DNA of 64,000 bases from Chitinophaga agrisoli (lineage in GTDB: Bacteria > Bacteroidota > Bacteroidia > Chitinophagales > Chitinophagaceae): assembly GCF_008386695.1 (NCBI RefSeq), contig NZ_VUOC01000004.1:2172327-2236326 (forward strand), written 5' to 3'. Position 1 is the first letter of the stretch. Each line of letters starts with the position of its first letter. Shown piece by piece: positions 36,533 to 46,401 of this stretch. The notes beneath the pieces are model-generated. The model was not told the origin of the DNA and did no database searches. It saw only the letters and a list, made by a program, of their open reading frames with translations. Both the position numbers and the translations under genes were made by a program.

Positions 36533-39189
36533 CGGTCAAAATAATGATCGGCTGCCAGTAAGCTCACCAGCTCGCCGGCGGGGAACTGTGCATCCTGCCT
36601 GTTTTGCAGCTCCTGCAACCATTGCCGGTAGTGCTCCTCAAACCTGCGCATAGCGGAAATGCCCAGCCATTTAAACTGTATATGGAACTGTACGGGGGTA
36701 TGCTCGCGGATCAGCGATACTGCAAAGGTCCGGAACTCCTCCAGCTGGAAACGCGCCGGCCAGGAAGGCAGCACGATCGAGAGCCCAAAACGGTAAAAAT
36801 CTTCCCGCAGCAGTTTGCCGTAGTCATGTTTTACATAATATTCAAAGTATCCCTGCTTTTCAGCCGCTTCGTCCTGCAGGGAGGCTAACTGTTCTTCCCT
36901 TTCTTCAAAGGTATACCAGTAAGGATGTTCGCGCAGCACCTGGCCATTCCTGTCGTAGAGGCGGTACCCAAACCGGCGCTCTGTAAAGCGGGGTTTCAGC
37001 AGCTGATGCTCTACCAGGTAAAACCCTTCCGCGTCCGTGCTTAGCTTTTTTAAGTAGCTGATCATATCCTTTAGCGCATGATCAGCCGCTTCCCGGGTAT
37101 TGGTACGGATCACTTCACGCCATACTTCATTAGGGTTTTGTTGATATATTACCAGGTGATGGCGGTGCTGCTCGTCAAATACAATACGGTAATTGGCCGT
37201 ATCCAGCCCCCGGCGCAGGAAAGACACCGGCTGACTGCCAAACTCGTATTTCACGGGCGGCAGTTCGGTGGGCGTTTCCGGCAGGTCCTGCACGGCTACT
37301 TTCAGCACTTCGTCTTTCACTTCATAATCTTTTACCTGCCACTGGTACACCTGGTCCGCCCAGGTGTTGGTCGTTACCTTCATTTCGTCCGTATCAAATA
37401 CGGCGCTCAGCCATTTACGCTTTTCGTCCGGTATATACAGCAGCTTATACAGCCATTTTTCATAACCGGATAATTCGCCGCTGCCAAAAATATCGTCGTT
37501 ATAGTTATAGGTCCTTAAACGGTGCGCGGTCAGCTGCTCTGCATGCAACAGTACATCCGCTTTCCATAACAGCTCCCGGCTCAGGCGTTGCGGGGCGCCT
37601 TTGGCATTATATACATGTTCATACAGGGTAACAGGGTATTTCATCAGCACCAGGTTAAAACGCGCCAGCAGGTGGTCGAGCACCTGGTGCTTACGCTCCT
37701 GGAAGATCTTATCCGTTTCCAGCTCCTCCCGTAATGATCTCATATAAGCATTACCGGTATCCGCGGTAAATGTATCCCAATCCAGCGGCCCTTGTCCCAT
37801 GCCTGCGGTAAAGGCTTTTATCAGGTGCTGCACATTGGGCACATCATACAGCCCTTGCACGGCATAGGTAAAGGCTTTTTCCGGGTCTGTTACCGGGGCA
37901 AAGAAATTACCAATGCTGCCCAGCTGCGCCAGGTAGTTGGCCAGCAGCTGTTCAAAGAACAGCAGATAACCTTTTAGCTGCCTTGCCTGCGCCTTACGCT
38001 TCTCAGAGGACTCTGCATCCACCCCATGCTCTCCTATGCCATAAATGGCCGGAAAATGGCGTTGCAGGGAATGATACCAGCTAATATTGCGATAGGCTGC
38101 CTTTAACGGCGGATGCTCATCGCCGGCCTGCTGGCCTACAAACTGCCGCCGGCCAATGATCTTCATTTTCTGGTAAGCATTCCAGAAGGCAATGTCCTTT
38201 AAACGGTATTCGTATTTATCGCTAATGATCTTAATATCGTTCTGCGTACTGCGTACCTGGAAAAGCGGGTACCGCATTTTCTCCAGCGTCATGGGCCGGC
38301 CGGTGAACTCACCGTCTGCGCCGGCTATGTATAATGATTTTACTTTTATCACCCCAGCCACCTGCGATACGGATTTCACCAGCTCTGCCGGGTCTACCAT
38401 ATCTACGCGTGGCCGCAGGTCTTCATCTATAATAAATCCTTTCTTTAGTAAAGGGCCGCTGTAAATATCCTCTACGGCATACCCTTTGCTCTTGAGCTCT
38501 GCCTCTGTAAAGAACCGTACCGGCGGGTGCATTACAAATTCAAAAGCGTTGCAGATGCGCGCCATCAGCTCCTGTGCATCATAGCGGCTATCTACTACCA
38601 GCTCTGCTTTTATAAATATTTCCTCCGGTTTCAGCACCAGTATCTCTTCTATATCTTCGCCCAGGTTACGGTTCAGCTTCAGCGTGCGCTCCACTTTCTC
38701 CACTATCGGTAACAGGGTATCTTTATCTGCCAGCACAGCGTCTACCATAGTGTCCACTATCTGCAGGAATACCCGGTATACGCCTTTGGTGCTGCCATAT
38801 TGCTCCAGGGATTGTATGGGCTCTATCCACACGTTCTCTACCTCTTCTATCTCATCCAGCAGCAGTTTACGGTAATCGTTAACGGTTACCGGGCAGGTGC
38901 TCAGGATAGCGGCCTTGGCAAAAAAAGCATGCTGCAGCGGGTCTATATTCCCGTGTTTATCTGCCAGTATTTCATCAATGGGGAATGCGGTACGGTAGGC
39001 CAGGTCTGTAATGGCAAAACATAGCTGCTCCAGTATCGTTACGCCGGGGTCGTGCAGGTTATAATCCGTCCAGATCTTGCCGGATAGTTCCTGCACCTGC
39101 GCAATGGCTTCCTTCCGCAATTGCTCGTAGTCAAATGCAGGCAGCCGGGCGGGATGCCGCTCTATAACAACTGGTTTCTGTGCAGCCAT
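36529..39189 (-). CDS. eCIS baseplate protein, second large subunit (Afp12-like)
   Basis: This 886-aa protein carries the baseplate J/gp47-type start that places a conserved motif early (WTDYNLHDPGVTILEQLCFA, about residues 41-60). It then has LAYRTAFPIDEIL and a long body of alternating helices and strands. Position after the first baseplate protein and before the tape measure matches Afp12/PVC12 in known particles. There it forms the wedge ring that links spike and sheath and, in Afp-like systems, the attachment site for fibres. No signal peptide is present, as expected for a particle assembled in the cytoplasm. It overlaps the tape-measure start by 4 bases. Confidence 0.9.
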   Translation of the reverse strand: MAAQKPVVIERHPARLPAFDYEQLRKEAIAQVQELSGKIWTDYNLHDPGVTILEQLCFAITDLAYRTAFPIDEILADKHGNIDPLQHAFFAKAAILSTCPVTVNDYRKLLLDEIEEVENVWIEPIQSLEQYGSTKGVYRVFLQIVDTMVDAVLADKDTLLPIVEKVERTLKLNRNLGEDIEEILVLKPEEIFIKAELVVDSRYDAQELMARICNAFEFVMHPPVRFFTEAELKSKGYAVEDIYSGPLLKKGFIIDEDLRPRVDMVDPAELVKSVSQVAGVIKVKSLYIAGADGEFTGRPMTLEKMRYPLFQVRSTQNDIKIISDKYEYRLKDIAFWNAYQKMKIIGRRQFVGQQAGDEHPPLKAAYRNISWYHSLQRHFPAIYGIGEHGVDAESSEKRKAQARQLKGYLLFFEQLLANYLAQLGSIGNFFAPVTDPEKAFTYAVQGLYDVPNVQHLIKAFTAGMGQGPLDWDTFTADTGNAYMRSLREELETDKIFQERKHQVLDHLLARFNLVLMKYPVTLYEHVYNAKGAPQRLSRELLWKADVLLHAEQLTAHRLRTYNYNDDIFGSGELSGYEKWLYKLLYIPDEKRKWLSAVFDTDEMKVTTNTWADQVYQWQVKDYEVKDEVLKVAVQDLPETPTELPPVKYEFGSQPVSFLRRGLDTANYRIVFDEQHRHHLVIYQQNPNEVWREVIRTNTREAADHALKDMISYLKKLSTDAEGFYLVEHQLLKPRFTERRFGYRLYDRNGQVLREHPYWYTFEEREEQLASLQDEAAEKQGYFEYYVKHDYGKLLREDFYRFGLSIVLPSWPARFQLEEFRTFAVSLIREHTPVQFHIQFKWLGISAMRRFEEHYRQWLQELQNRQDAQFPAGELVSLLAADHYFDR

Positions 39190-39206
39190 GGTCTAATGTT
39201 TATTGT

Positions 39207-40004
39207 TCATCGTCCGTTCTTGTAGTAATAATCATCCGTCATAAACAGCTCGTCTGCCCACAGGCGGGTAATATGGTAGAAGATCTCCACGCCCTGTCCA
39301 TAGTTGCTGTTGGTACGGATCTGCAGCTGGTAGCTATGTGTGCGGCCACTCCAGCGCAGCTTGATCTTATTCCAGAAAAACCCGTGGTAAGAGCAGGTTT
39401 GCCGGATCTTATTAAACGGGCTGGCAAATGCGCTAAGGGCATAAGCATGCGTAATGGCATGGCGGCCTGCATGTTTAAGACCGGTACGGGCCATCACCTC
39501 AAAAGCCTGGCAGTTATCCAGGTCTTCCAGTATAGGATGCCATTTACCGTCTGCCAGCACGCGGCCGGTTTTAAAAGTGCCCATCCGTCCTTCCATCCCC
39601 ACAAATCCATTTACATCCATCCGGAAATTAGGATCGCATTTTTTGCCAACACCCAGCTTTCCATCCATATGGAAGAAAAAGCTGCTGGCGTCTACTTCCT
39701 GTGGGTCTGTAGCGCCGTTATTAGGTTGCAGGCGCAAACCGGGCGATTCCTGCTCGTCCTTGGCCACCTGGAAAAAAGGCTGCAGCTCATTGGCCGCCTT
39801 GTAAAAAGACACCAGGTTTTTGGAAGCGCCCAGGGCCGCTATACGCAAACCGTTCTCCTCATCCCTGGAAAAACCATCTTCCTGTTTGTTGATGGTAGAG
39901 TCTATCAGGTAGCCAAAATGGCTCTCCGTGGGCATCTTACCATTCCGGAAATATTGTTTGAGCTCTTCGCGCCCATATACTTTATTATTCTGTTTGGCAC
40001 TCAT
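39207..40004 (-). CDS. eCIS-associated fibre-like protein of unknown function
   Basis: The frame extends to 40055 inside the preceding gene, but the ATG at 40004 avoids the overlap (265 aa, MSAKQNNKVYGREELKQYF). The N-terminal 110 residues contain a conserved-looking block (GKMPTESHFGYLIDSTINK, then EDGFSRDEENGLRI). The middle is Gly/Asp-rich with short beta repeats (HMDGKLGVGKKCDPNFRMDV, GFVGMEGRMGTF), typical of phage fibre shafts. The last 110 residues form an aromatic beta-rich domain (YHGFFWNKIKLRWSGRTHSY, YGQGVEIFYHITRLWADELF). It lies between the two large baseplate genes. In Afp the fibre gene follows Afp12, so by structure and position I infer a short fibre or receptor-binding protein. 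I know of no established name for it. Confidence 0.7.
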   Translation of the reverse strand: MSAKQNNKVYGREELKQYFRNGKMPTESHFGYLIDSTINKQEDGFSRDEENGLRIAALGASKNLVSFYKAANELQPFFQVAKDEQESPGLRLQPNNGATDPQEVDASSFFFHMDGKLGVGKKCDPNFRMDVNGFVGMEGRMGTFKTGRVLADGKWHPILEDLDNCQAFEVMARTGLKHAGRHAITHAYALSAFASPFNKIRQTCSYHGFFWNKIKLRWSGRTHSYQLQIRTNSNYGQGVEIFYHITRLWADELFMTDDYYYKNGR

Positions 40005-40017
40005 AATGCACAGGATT

Positions 40018-43000
40018 TTATTTTGGTTGAATGGTGATCGTGAGCCTTTCCTCATCCAGCGGATCTGCGGGCGCCGTTGGGTCGCCTACCTTATCTTTCC
40101 CTACCAGCAGCTCCGTGCTTACCTGCAACCCGTCAATACCCAACGCAGCAGCCTGTTCGTACAACGGCGTTTCCAACACGGTAATAAGGTGCTCCTGCAC
40201 GGGGATCAATACGCCCTCGGGTATGGAAGGGCTTATGAAAGCCACTTCCTCCATGGCGGTATCCAGCGCCCTGGAGTTTACCGCGCCGCTGCGGGGGTCA
40301 CGTTCTGTAAAGAAATGCACCAGCGAAAAGCTGGTCACATAATCCACATAGGGCAGGCGGTTAATAAAATTCAACATCTCCGATGTATACAACACGCTGC
40401 CTACCTTAAAATTATGCACGGCGTCAAACAGCCAGGGGCACAGATAATGTTTAATGTCTTCATGCAGTTTCTGCAGGTACAGGTTATCATTATAATCGTC
40501 CATGCCGGCAAACCGCACCTTACATACCACTTTCACCCGCTCATAGACCGGGTTCCGTATTTCTGCTTTTACAAAGGGAGAGATAGCGCGTTGTATAAAT
40601 CCTTGTATCCGGTACAGTGTGGCCAGGTCCACTTTGGGCTCCAGTGTGTTGTACTGTCCGCCTGCTTTGGGCGGGGCCGGCACCACCACAATACTTACAT
40701 CCGGCTGTTCCGGCATATGCCGCAGCCGGCTGTCATCAATACACAGGCTTTTTACGATCAGCAGTTCCGGGAACTCCTGCAATAATACCTGTGCTATATC
40801 CACGCCCAGCATTGGCCGCTGCTTATGCCGCAGGCGCTCGCTTACGCGGGTGTAATACTCCGTTTCTGTTTCCTGGGGGCGCCCGCCAAAAGAAGCAAAG
40901 GGCTGCCATACCTGTTGTATGCTCTTATTATCTGTTTTGAACTTCTTGATGGAAAAAGGCGCTATGGACAGCGTCTCATCCAGCGATTGCCCGTCATCCG
41001 TTACCAGTCTTTCTGCTACCACCGCATTCGGAAAAATGCCTATCACCCGCGGATTATTACCCGTAGGATCAACGGCAGATGATATGCGGATCCAGTACAG
41101 CGCGGGGTCCAGCATGGTATTGCCATTACGCACGCCAGAGGGTACCCGGATCTTAATGATGCCGCTCTTTAGCAGGTTATTGGTATCGTCAGATAACAGT
41201 TGTGTCCTTTCAAACGGTATCCACTGGTTGTTATCCAGGTAACTCCATTTCAAAGGCGTAACACCGCCGGCTGCCGCGCTATAGTGTTTTTCTTCCAGCT
41301 GGAACAGCAGCGACAGCTCTTCATTGGGATATAACTTATCGAAGCCGATACTGAGATTGGCCATATCCGGCGCTACAGGCAGCAGGGGAAAAGAGTTGCT
41401 GCCAGTTGCCGGATAGATCTTCCGGTTGCCGGATGGCATGGCATGGAACACATCCAGCCCATCCCCGTCTGCTTCGTCCTTCACAATACGCAGCGCTTCC
41501 ATATGCTCCAGCGTATAGTTGATGGAAATGGACTGCAGCATGGGCGAATAAGGCATATTGGGCACCTGCTTCTTCTTCTTTGGCAACCATCCCTTTTGTG
41601 CATTATACATCACCACCTCCGGGAACACCTGCCCAAACAGGCGGTGACCAAAGGCTTCCGCCGGGGCAGCCAGCTCCAGCCGCACGCCCCCTTCCTTGAA
41701 TATAGATACGTCCGGCGCCCATTCAGCGCTCATGAGCATATCATTGGTAAAGGAGAGTTTGTCAAAGTCCACGTTCTGTAACACGGTAACATCAGACAAG
41801 TAACTGTTGCCCTCCTTATCTATTACGGTACGGAATAACGGCAGCAGCTGCTGCTTGCTTCTTTCCGGTGAGTAGCGCCCGTTACCCAGGCCGCTGATGC
41901 CTACCTTAAAGGCCGTATTATCTAACCCGGCCTCATAAGCCTCATAATAAGCATTAAAGCCATTGATGTCACGGGGCAGGTTCAGCCATTCCAGCTGTAT
42001 AGTAAAGTCCTGGGTAAAACGGTTAAAGATATTGCTGTTCTTTATGTCCAGGTAAGCGCCTACATAAGGCTGGGGGCCAAAGATCAGGAAAGACTGATCC
42101 TGGTTCAGCGGCCCTATATTGTTCTGCAGCTTAAAATATTTATGCCCTGTCACTTTCACCTTCACATGCACCCGCTCCAGTAACAGGCCACGCAGGAATG
42201 AATACGGATGATGGAAGCTGGCATTATTCAGCAGCACTTTCAGTAAAGGCAAAGCGGAGCTAATGCTATCGCCATGCACCTTGCTGTCAAAATTGGTCCA
42301 GCCTTTATCCCTGGCGTCCAGCACAAAATTGATATCAATACAGTGATCCGTATTGCTGTCTATATTACTGTTAACGCTAAAGGAGCCGATGGGGTCCCAG
42401 CCCTTCTCCGTGGTATAGTACAGCAGGAATGCGCCGGATAATAATTGTGTGAGCAATACAGACTCATTGCGGCCGGTTACCGCTACAAAGTTCTTTACAT
42501 ACTCCACAAACACGGCAAAGGTATCCGGCTCAAAGAACAGCTTTATCTGGAATGCCCGGTTGCCATCATGCAGGTACATCACCGGCGAGCCGATGATAAA
42601 ACCCATATCCGTATCCATCATGGTACGGCGGGAGGGCGACAGATCATGCTGATCCTCTCCCAGCACCGGCCAGGGTTTGATCACTGTGCTCTCCTTCTCA
42701 TAATCCGCGGCGGGTATTACCGGCGGTATAGCCAGGTAAGCCTGCGCTTCGCGGATATCCCGGGCGCCGCCGGGCGGCGCGGTGATCTGCAGGTAATCGC
42801 TCACGAACAGCGTATGCTGCGACATGATCTTTACATTGTGCACCTTCACATTATCCAGCAATGTATATAACAACGGCTCTTTACGTGCAGGCGTATTGGC
42901 CAGCAGCAACTGCCCCTTTTCTATAGTAAAAGTATGCGCTAGCGGCGCCGCCTCCAGGAACAGATGCACCCGGTCTGGCGTGGCCTTTAAAGGCTCCAGG

Positions 43001-43839
43001 CCCAGCACCTGGCGGTAGTAAAAATCCAGATGCCTTTTGGGCAGGCGGTTGGCCAACTGCTGCAGGTGCCCATAAAGCTCAATAAATGTAAGGATCAGGC
43101 CCATATGCGGGCTATGCTGCATATCCTTTAGCTCATTCTTCAGGTAGTAGGGAGCGGAGCTGGTGATCTGGTAGAACTTGGAGCGTAACGTATCATAGAT
43201 GGCGTTCAGCGAAAAGAACCCTTCAAACACCTCCGTTCCCTCGCCGGGGTTCTCAAAAGCGCGGGTATACAGCTGCCGCAGGGCCTGCGTCATTTCCAGC
43301 GGGCGCAGGCGGTGGCCATGCAGCGCTACCTGCCGCGGGAACAGTTGCATTACCTGGTACTCAAAACGGTGCAGGCGGATCATATCATCCTCCAGCGTGC
43401 CCATTACCTGCTCCAGGTAAGTCCAGATGCGGTAGGTCTTATCAGATTGCTGCAGCTTGCGCAGCGTATCCATCAGCACCATACCCAGCCGGTATAACAG
43501 CAGGAACAGCTCACGGGTATGCTCAAATAAGGTATCGTCGCCGGTAGCGTTGTGCAGGTCCTCACGGATGCGCAGGAACGCGGCTTCGAAGGGGCTAAAA
43601 TCCAATGCCCCGGCAGTGATCAGCATCACGACCAGGTCTGCATGAAAGAACTCTTCCCAGTTGCCGTTGATACGATTCTGAAAATCGTAATAATTAAACT
43701 GGGAAGACAGGTGGGTGAGTAATTGTAATAATTCCTGCGGCGATCTTTCATCCACTTTCACATAGTCCGGCGCCAGGGCTTCGAGTTGCCTCTCCAGCTG
43801 GCTGATGCCGTCCTGAATATGTTCAAAGAAATTACTCAT
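40018..43839 (-). CDS. eCIS baseplate protein, large subunit (Afp11-like, baseplate J/gp47 type)
   Basis: This 1273-aa protein has a start typical of eCIS large baseplate subunits (DYVKVDERSPQELLQLLTHL, FNYYDFQNRINGNWEEFF). A long helical N-terminal part leads to mixed alpha/beta domains, and the C-terminal third resembles baseplate J (GGRPQETETEYYTRVSERL, RHKQRPMLGVDIAQVLLQEF, VYERVKVVCKVRFAGMDDYN). In Afp/PVC particles Afp11 and Afp12 build the wedge ring around the spike. Its start overlaps the gp25 stop by 4 bases. It is unusually long because of the helical N-terminal extension. Confidence 0.9.
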   Translation of the reverse strand: MSNFFEHIQDGISQLERQLEALAPDYVKVDERSPQELLQLLTHLSSQFNYYDFQNRINGNWEEFFHADLVVMLITAGALDFSPFEAAFLRIREDLHNATGDDTLFEHTRELFLLLYRLGMVLMDTLRKLQQSDKTYRIWTYLEQVMGTLEDDMIRLHRFEYQVMQLFPRQVALHGHRLRPLEMTQALRQLYTRAFENPGEGTEVFEGFFSLNAIYDTLRSKFYQITSSAPYYLKNELKDMQHSPHMGLILTFIELYGHLQQLANRLPKRHLDFYYRQVLGLEPLKATPDRVHLFLEAAPLAHTFTIEKGQLLLANTPARKEPLLYTLLDNVKVHNVKIMSQHTLFVSDYLQITAPPGGARDIREAQAYLAIPPVIPAADYEKESTVIKPWPVLGEDQHDLSPSRRTMMDTDMGFIIGSPVMYLHDGNRAFQIKLFFEPDTFAVFVEYVKNFVAVTGRNESVLLTQLLSGAFLLYYTTEKGWDPIGSFSVNSNIDSNTDHCIDINFVLDARDKGWTNFDSKVHGDSISSALPLLKVLLNNASFHHPYSFLRGLLLERVHVKVKVTGHKYFKLQNNIGPLNQDQSFLIFGPQPYVGAYLDIKNSNIFNRFTQDFTIQLEWLNLPRDINGFNAYYEAYEAGLDNTAFKVGISGLGNGRYSPERSKQQLLPLFRTVIDKEGNSYLSDVTVLQNVDFDKLSFTNDMLMSAEWAPDVSIFKEGGVRLELAAPAEAFGHRLFGQVFPEVVMYNAQKGWLPKKKKQVPNMPYSPMLQSISINYTLEHMEALRIVKDEADGDGLDVFHAMPSGNRKIYPATGSNSFPLLPVAPDMANLSIGFDKLYPNEELSLLFQLEEKHYSAAAGGVTPLKWSYLDNNQWIPFERTQLLSDDTNNLLKSGIIKIRVPSGVRNGNTMLDPALYWIRISSAVDPTGNNPRVIGIFPNAVVAERLVTDDGQSLDETLSIAPFSIKKFKTDNKSIQQVWQPFASFGGRPQETETEYYTRVSERLRHKQRPMLGVDIAQVLLQEFPELLIVKSLCIDDSRLRHMPEQPDVSIVVVPAPPKAGGQYNTLEPKVDLATLYRIQGFIQRAISPFVKAEIRNPVYERVKVVCKVRFAGMDDYNDNLYLQKLHEDIKHYLCPWLFDAVHNFKVGSVLYTSEMLNFINRLPYVDYVTSFSLVHFFTERDPRSGAVNSRALDTAMEEVAFISPSIPEGVLIPVQEHLITVLETPLYEQAAALGIDGLQVSTELLVGKDKVGDPTAPADPLDEERLTITIQPK

Positions 43840-44258
43840 CCGCCGCTTATGTTGGTGCCTTCCAGGTAGTAGAAGGGATATACCATGTTGTGTCTTGTGT
43901 TAGTAGCAATAATGCTGTAATTGATCTGCATGTACAGGGCGCCTTTTTCCTGGCTGCGGTCTATCACATCAGCGTCAATAAAACGCACGCGCGGCTCATA
44001 TTGCAGCAGCGCATGGTAGATGATATGATTCAGCTCGCTGATCATCGCAGAGTCCACAATCTCAAATACCAGCTGTTTTATATCGCAGCCAAAATCCGGT
44101 TGCATCAGGCGCTCGCCCGGCAGTGTGCTGAGTATGATACGGATGCTCTCCTCGATATCCGCTACATCAGACACCATCAGCACGCTGGCGTCCAGTTTAT
44201 CAAAGGAAGGGGGAAAGCTCCAGCCCGTTCCTAAAAATGATTGTATCTCTTTTGCCAT
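43836..44258 (-). CDS. eCIS GPW/gp25 baseplate wedge protein (Afp9-like)
   Basis: This 140-aa protein shows the gp25 family core: FLGTGWSFPPSF near the N-terminus, an acidic helix with an IRIILSTLPGERLMQPDFGC segment, then DIKQLVFEIVD. gp25 proteins nucleate sheath assembly through the handshake domain at the baseplate. It lies 4 bases after the PAAR gene and overlaps the following baseplate gene by 4 bases. Compared with Afp, where the order is spike, gp25, PAAR, the gp25 and PAAR genes are swapped here. Confidence 0.95.
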   Translation of the reverse strand: MAKEIQSFLGTGWSFPPSFDKLDASVLMVSDVADIEESIRIILSTLPGERLMQPDFGCDIKQLVFEIVDSAMISELNHIIYHALLQYEPRVRFIDADVIDRSQEKGALYMQINYSIIATNTRHNMVYPFYYLEGTNISGG

Positions 44259-44262
44259 TAAA

Positions 44263-44565
44263 TTATCCTCCTATCAATACAGTGGGAAAACCCAGCACAA
44301 TAGTGCCGCCATGCGCCGTGGTATCGCCCATACGCGCGGCAGGGCGCCCGCCTATGAAAACGGTGGCAGAGCCTTTTACGATAGCGTCCGGCGGGCCTAC
44401 GCACACGGCCATATCGCCCAAACAGGCGGCCGGCAGTTTACCTATCAGCACATTGGGCATACCCGGGCCTATTACCGGACCGCCTACATGTGGTATAGGC
44501 GGCAAACCGGGCGTCACCATTGGACAGGTATGCATATCTGTTATTCTTGCAGCGGGTTGACCCAT
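44263..44565 (-). CDS. eCIS PAAR-repeat spike tip (Afp10-like)
   Basis: This 100-aa protein has PAAR motifs at both ends (GQPAARITDMHTCPM at residues 2-16 and GGRPAARMGDTTAHGG later) and the usual HT/HG metal-binding residues. PAAR proteins cap the VgrG trimer as a zinc-stabilised cone that pierces the target membrane. There is no N- or C-terminal extension, so this tip carries no fused toxin. It lies between vgrG (17 bases) and gp25 (4 bases). Confidence 0.95.
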   Translation of the reverse strand: MGQPAARITDMHTCPMVTPGLPPIPHVGGPVIGPGMPNVLIGKLPAACLGDMAVCVGPPDAIVKGSATVFIGGRPAARMGDTTAHGGTIVLGFPTVLIGG

Positions 44566-44582
44566 AAAATCTTAATTAGTAA

Positions 44583-46397
44583 TTAATTAATCATCACCGT
44601 AGCGCCCATGATCGTCATCACGCCTCCGGAAGAAAGCGTGGCGGAACTGGCGCCGGTGGCAGAAAGCGCCGCGGTGGCGGATTGGTTGATGTTCATACCG
44701 TTCACCGCCACATTGGCCGGCGAGGTAACGGTTACGCCTCCTGTGCCGTTCAATGTGATGCTGCCTGTAGCTTTGATCATCACATTGGCCGCGCTGGTGA
44801 TCTCCACCCCGGAGGCCGATGTTTTGATACTGTTCGAGTTCATATCTTTTATTTCTATACTCATGCCCGTATCGTCCATCGTAATGGAGTTGCCGCCGGG
44901 CGTGGCTATCGTGATGATCTTGTTCGTTTCATCGAACGTGATCTTCATCTTGCTTTTGGTATACAGGCCTTTATTGGCATTGGTATTATCCGCCGGCGTA
45001 ATGGGCGGCGTTTTGCCTTTGCTGAAAAGGCTGCCCAGGATCACGGGAAAACGGGGGTCGCTCTCTACAAAACCTATCACCACCTCATCCCCTACTTCCG
45101 GGTAAAATACGTTGCCTGATCCGGCGGTGGCGTAATAGCTGGCCATCCGTGCCCAGGTGCCCGTTTGCCCGTCTGCGGTAGAGCCCATCTTTACCTGCAC
45201 CCGGTATTCGGCGTTGGGGTCAGATGAGATGCTTACCACCTCGCCCAGCTGCAGGCCATGTATGGCGGGCAGCTGGCCATTGGCGGGCTCGTAGGAGAAT
45301 TGCTCCCGCTGGTAGATAGGCGTGCTGTCCAGCCCAAATTTGCAGGTGGTCTCCCACTCCCCATCCTTCAGCATATGGGTAACAGCCGTTATATAGGCGC
45401 TGCCATCAAAACGGGCGCCTACGCCGGATAATTCCAGGATGGTGTTGGGCGCGGCGCTGGCATTGCCCATAAAGGAAACCTTTCCCCGTATAGCCTGCAG
45501 GCGCATACGCAATAAGGTGCTGTCTGCCCAGGTTTTCAGCTCCGCCGTTGTTAAGGGGGAGTTGGATACCAGGGTAAGCGCAGTTTGCGATAGTTTAGTG
45601 CCCAGGGTTTTAGCAGTCAGGTTTCCCTGCTCGCTCAGCGTGGGCTCCGTACCGCTGGATTCCAGCAGCGCGAGGGTCTGCGGGTCCCATGCCTTGGCTG
45701 TCAGCGATTCTGCCTGTCGCTCCGCGCTCATCTCCGCCTGGAAGCTGTTCATAGACTGTCCAAAACCTACCGTTAACACGGCAGCACCGGACATGGCCGG
45801 CGGGGCCACCGTTACGGCGTCATCCCCCAGCGTTACCAGGTAACCATTGAACTCTGCGCGCGCCAGTAAAAAATCCCAGTCCGTGGCAAACTTCTGGAAC
45901 ATGGTCTCATACGTATCGCTGGTGGCGGTCACCGTAGCGCTCAAGCCATAGTTGCCTATCAGGGTTGACATGACAGCGCTGTCCAGCTGGTTCATGAATA
46001 CCGCATCCTTTTTATTGATGGTCATCTTAACCGCCTTATGCTTGCAGGTGATGGTGAGCGTAAAAGTGCCGTTCTCCCTGGCCTGTATGGCCTGTTTTAC
46101 GATGATGCCGGAAAAGATCTGCGTACCCGGAGTAACGCCATAACCGGCGGTTACCACAATGGCAGCGCCGGGCACAAAATTATCGCTCTCACTGGCCGGA
46201 AAATCGCCTATAACGCCGTCTTCCGTTTCCGTGGTAGTGCCATCCAGCAGCACCAGCTCTGCCCAGGAGATCCGGTTGATCTCATGATGCACCTGTATAG
46301 ATACCAGCTGGAACTGGTCCTGTATGGCAGTTCCGTTAGCGGTGACAGTTACGCGTAACGTAGGATCCTGTACGTTAGTTGGGATAATTCCAGGCAT
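44583..46397 (-). CDS. eCIS VgrG-like spike protein (Afp8-like)
   Basis: This 604-aa protein has gp27-like tube-adaptor domains in the N-terminal half (about residues 1-370) and a gp5-type OB fold (LGEVVSISSDPNAEYRVQVK, VFYPEVGDEVVIGFVESDPR). A repetitive beta-helix needle follows (ITIATPGGNSITMDDTGMSI, VEITSAANVMIKATGSITLN) and ends GGVMTIMGATVMIN. It forms the trimeric central spike. No extra effector domain follows the needle. It starts 4 bases after the LysM gene. Confidence 0.95.
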   Translation of the reverse strand: MPGIIPTNVQDPTLRVTVTANGTAIQDQFQLVSIQVHHEINRISWAELVLLDGTTTETEDGVIGDFPASESDNFVPGAAIVVTAGYGVTPGTQIFSGIIVKQAIQARENGTFTLTITCKHKAVKMTINKKDAVFMNQLDSAVMSTLIGNYGLSATVTATSDTYETMFQKFATDWDFLLARAEFNGYLVTLGDDAVTVAPPAMSGAAVLTVGFGQSMNSFQAEMSAERQAESLTAKAWDPQTLALLESSGTEPTLSEQGNLTAKTLGTKLSQTALTLVSNSPLTTAELKTWADSTLLRMRLQAIRGKVSFMGNASAAPNTILELSGVGARFDGSAYITAVTHMLKDGEWETTCKFGLDSTPIYQREQFSYEPANGQLPAIHGLQLGEVVSISSDPNAEYRVQVKMGSTADGQTGTWARMASYYATAGSGNVFYPEVGDEVVIGFVESDPRFPVILGSLFSKGKTPPITPADNTNANKGLYTKSKMKITFDETNKIITIATPGGNSITMDDTGMSIEIKDMNSNSIKTSASGVEITSAANVMIKATGSITLNGTGGVTVTSPANVAVNGMNINQSATAALSATGASSATLSSGGVMTIMGATVMIN

Positions 46398-46401
46398 TGG
46401 A

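Noticed and set aside
44583-46397. Classical type VI secretion system based on the VgrG gene
   Set aside because: No TssJ, TssL, TssM, TssB/C pair or ClpV is present, whereas sheath, DUF4255, LysM and CIS_TMP genes fit an extracellular injection system.
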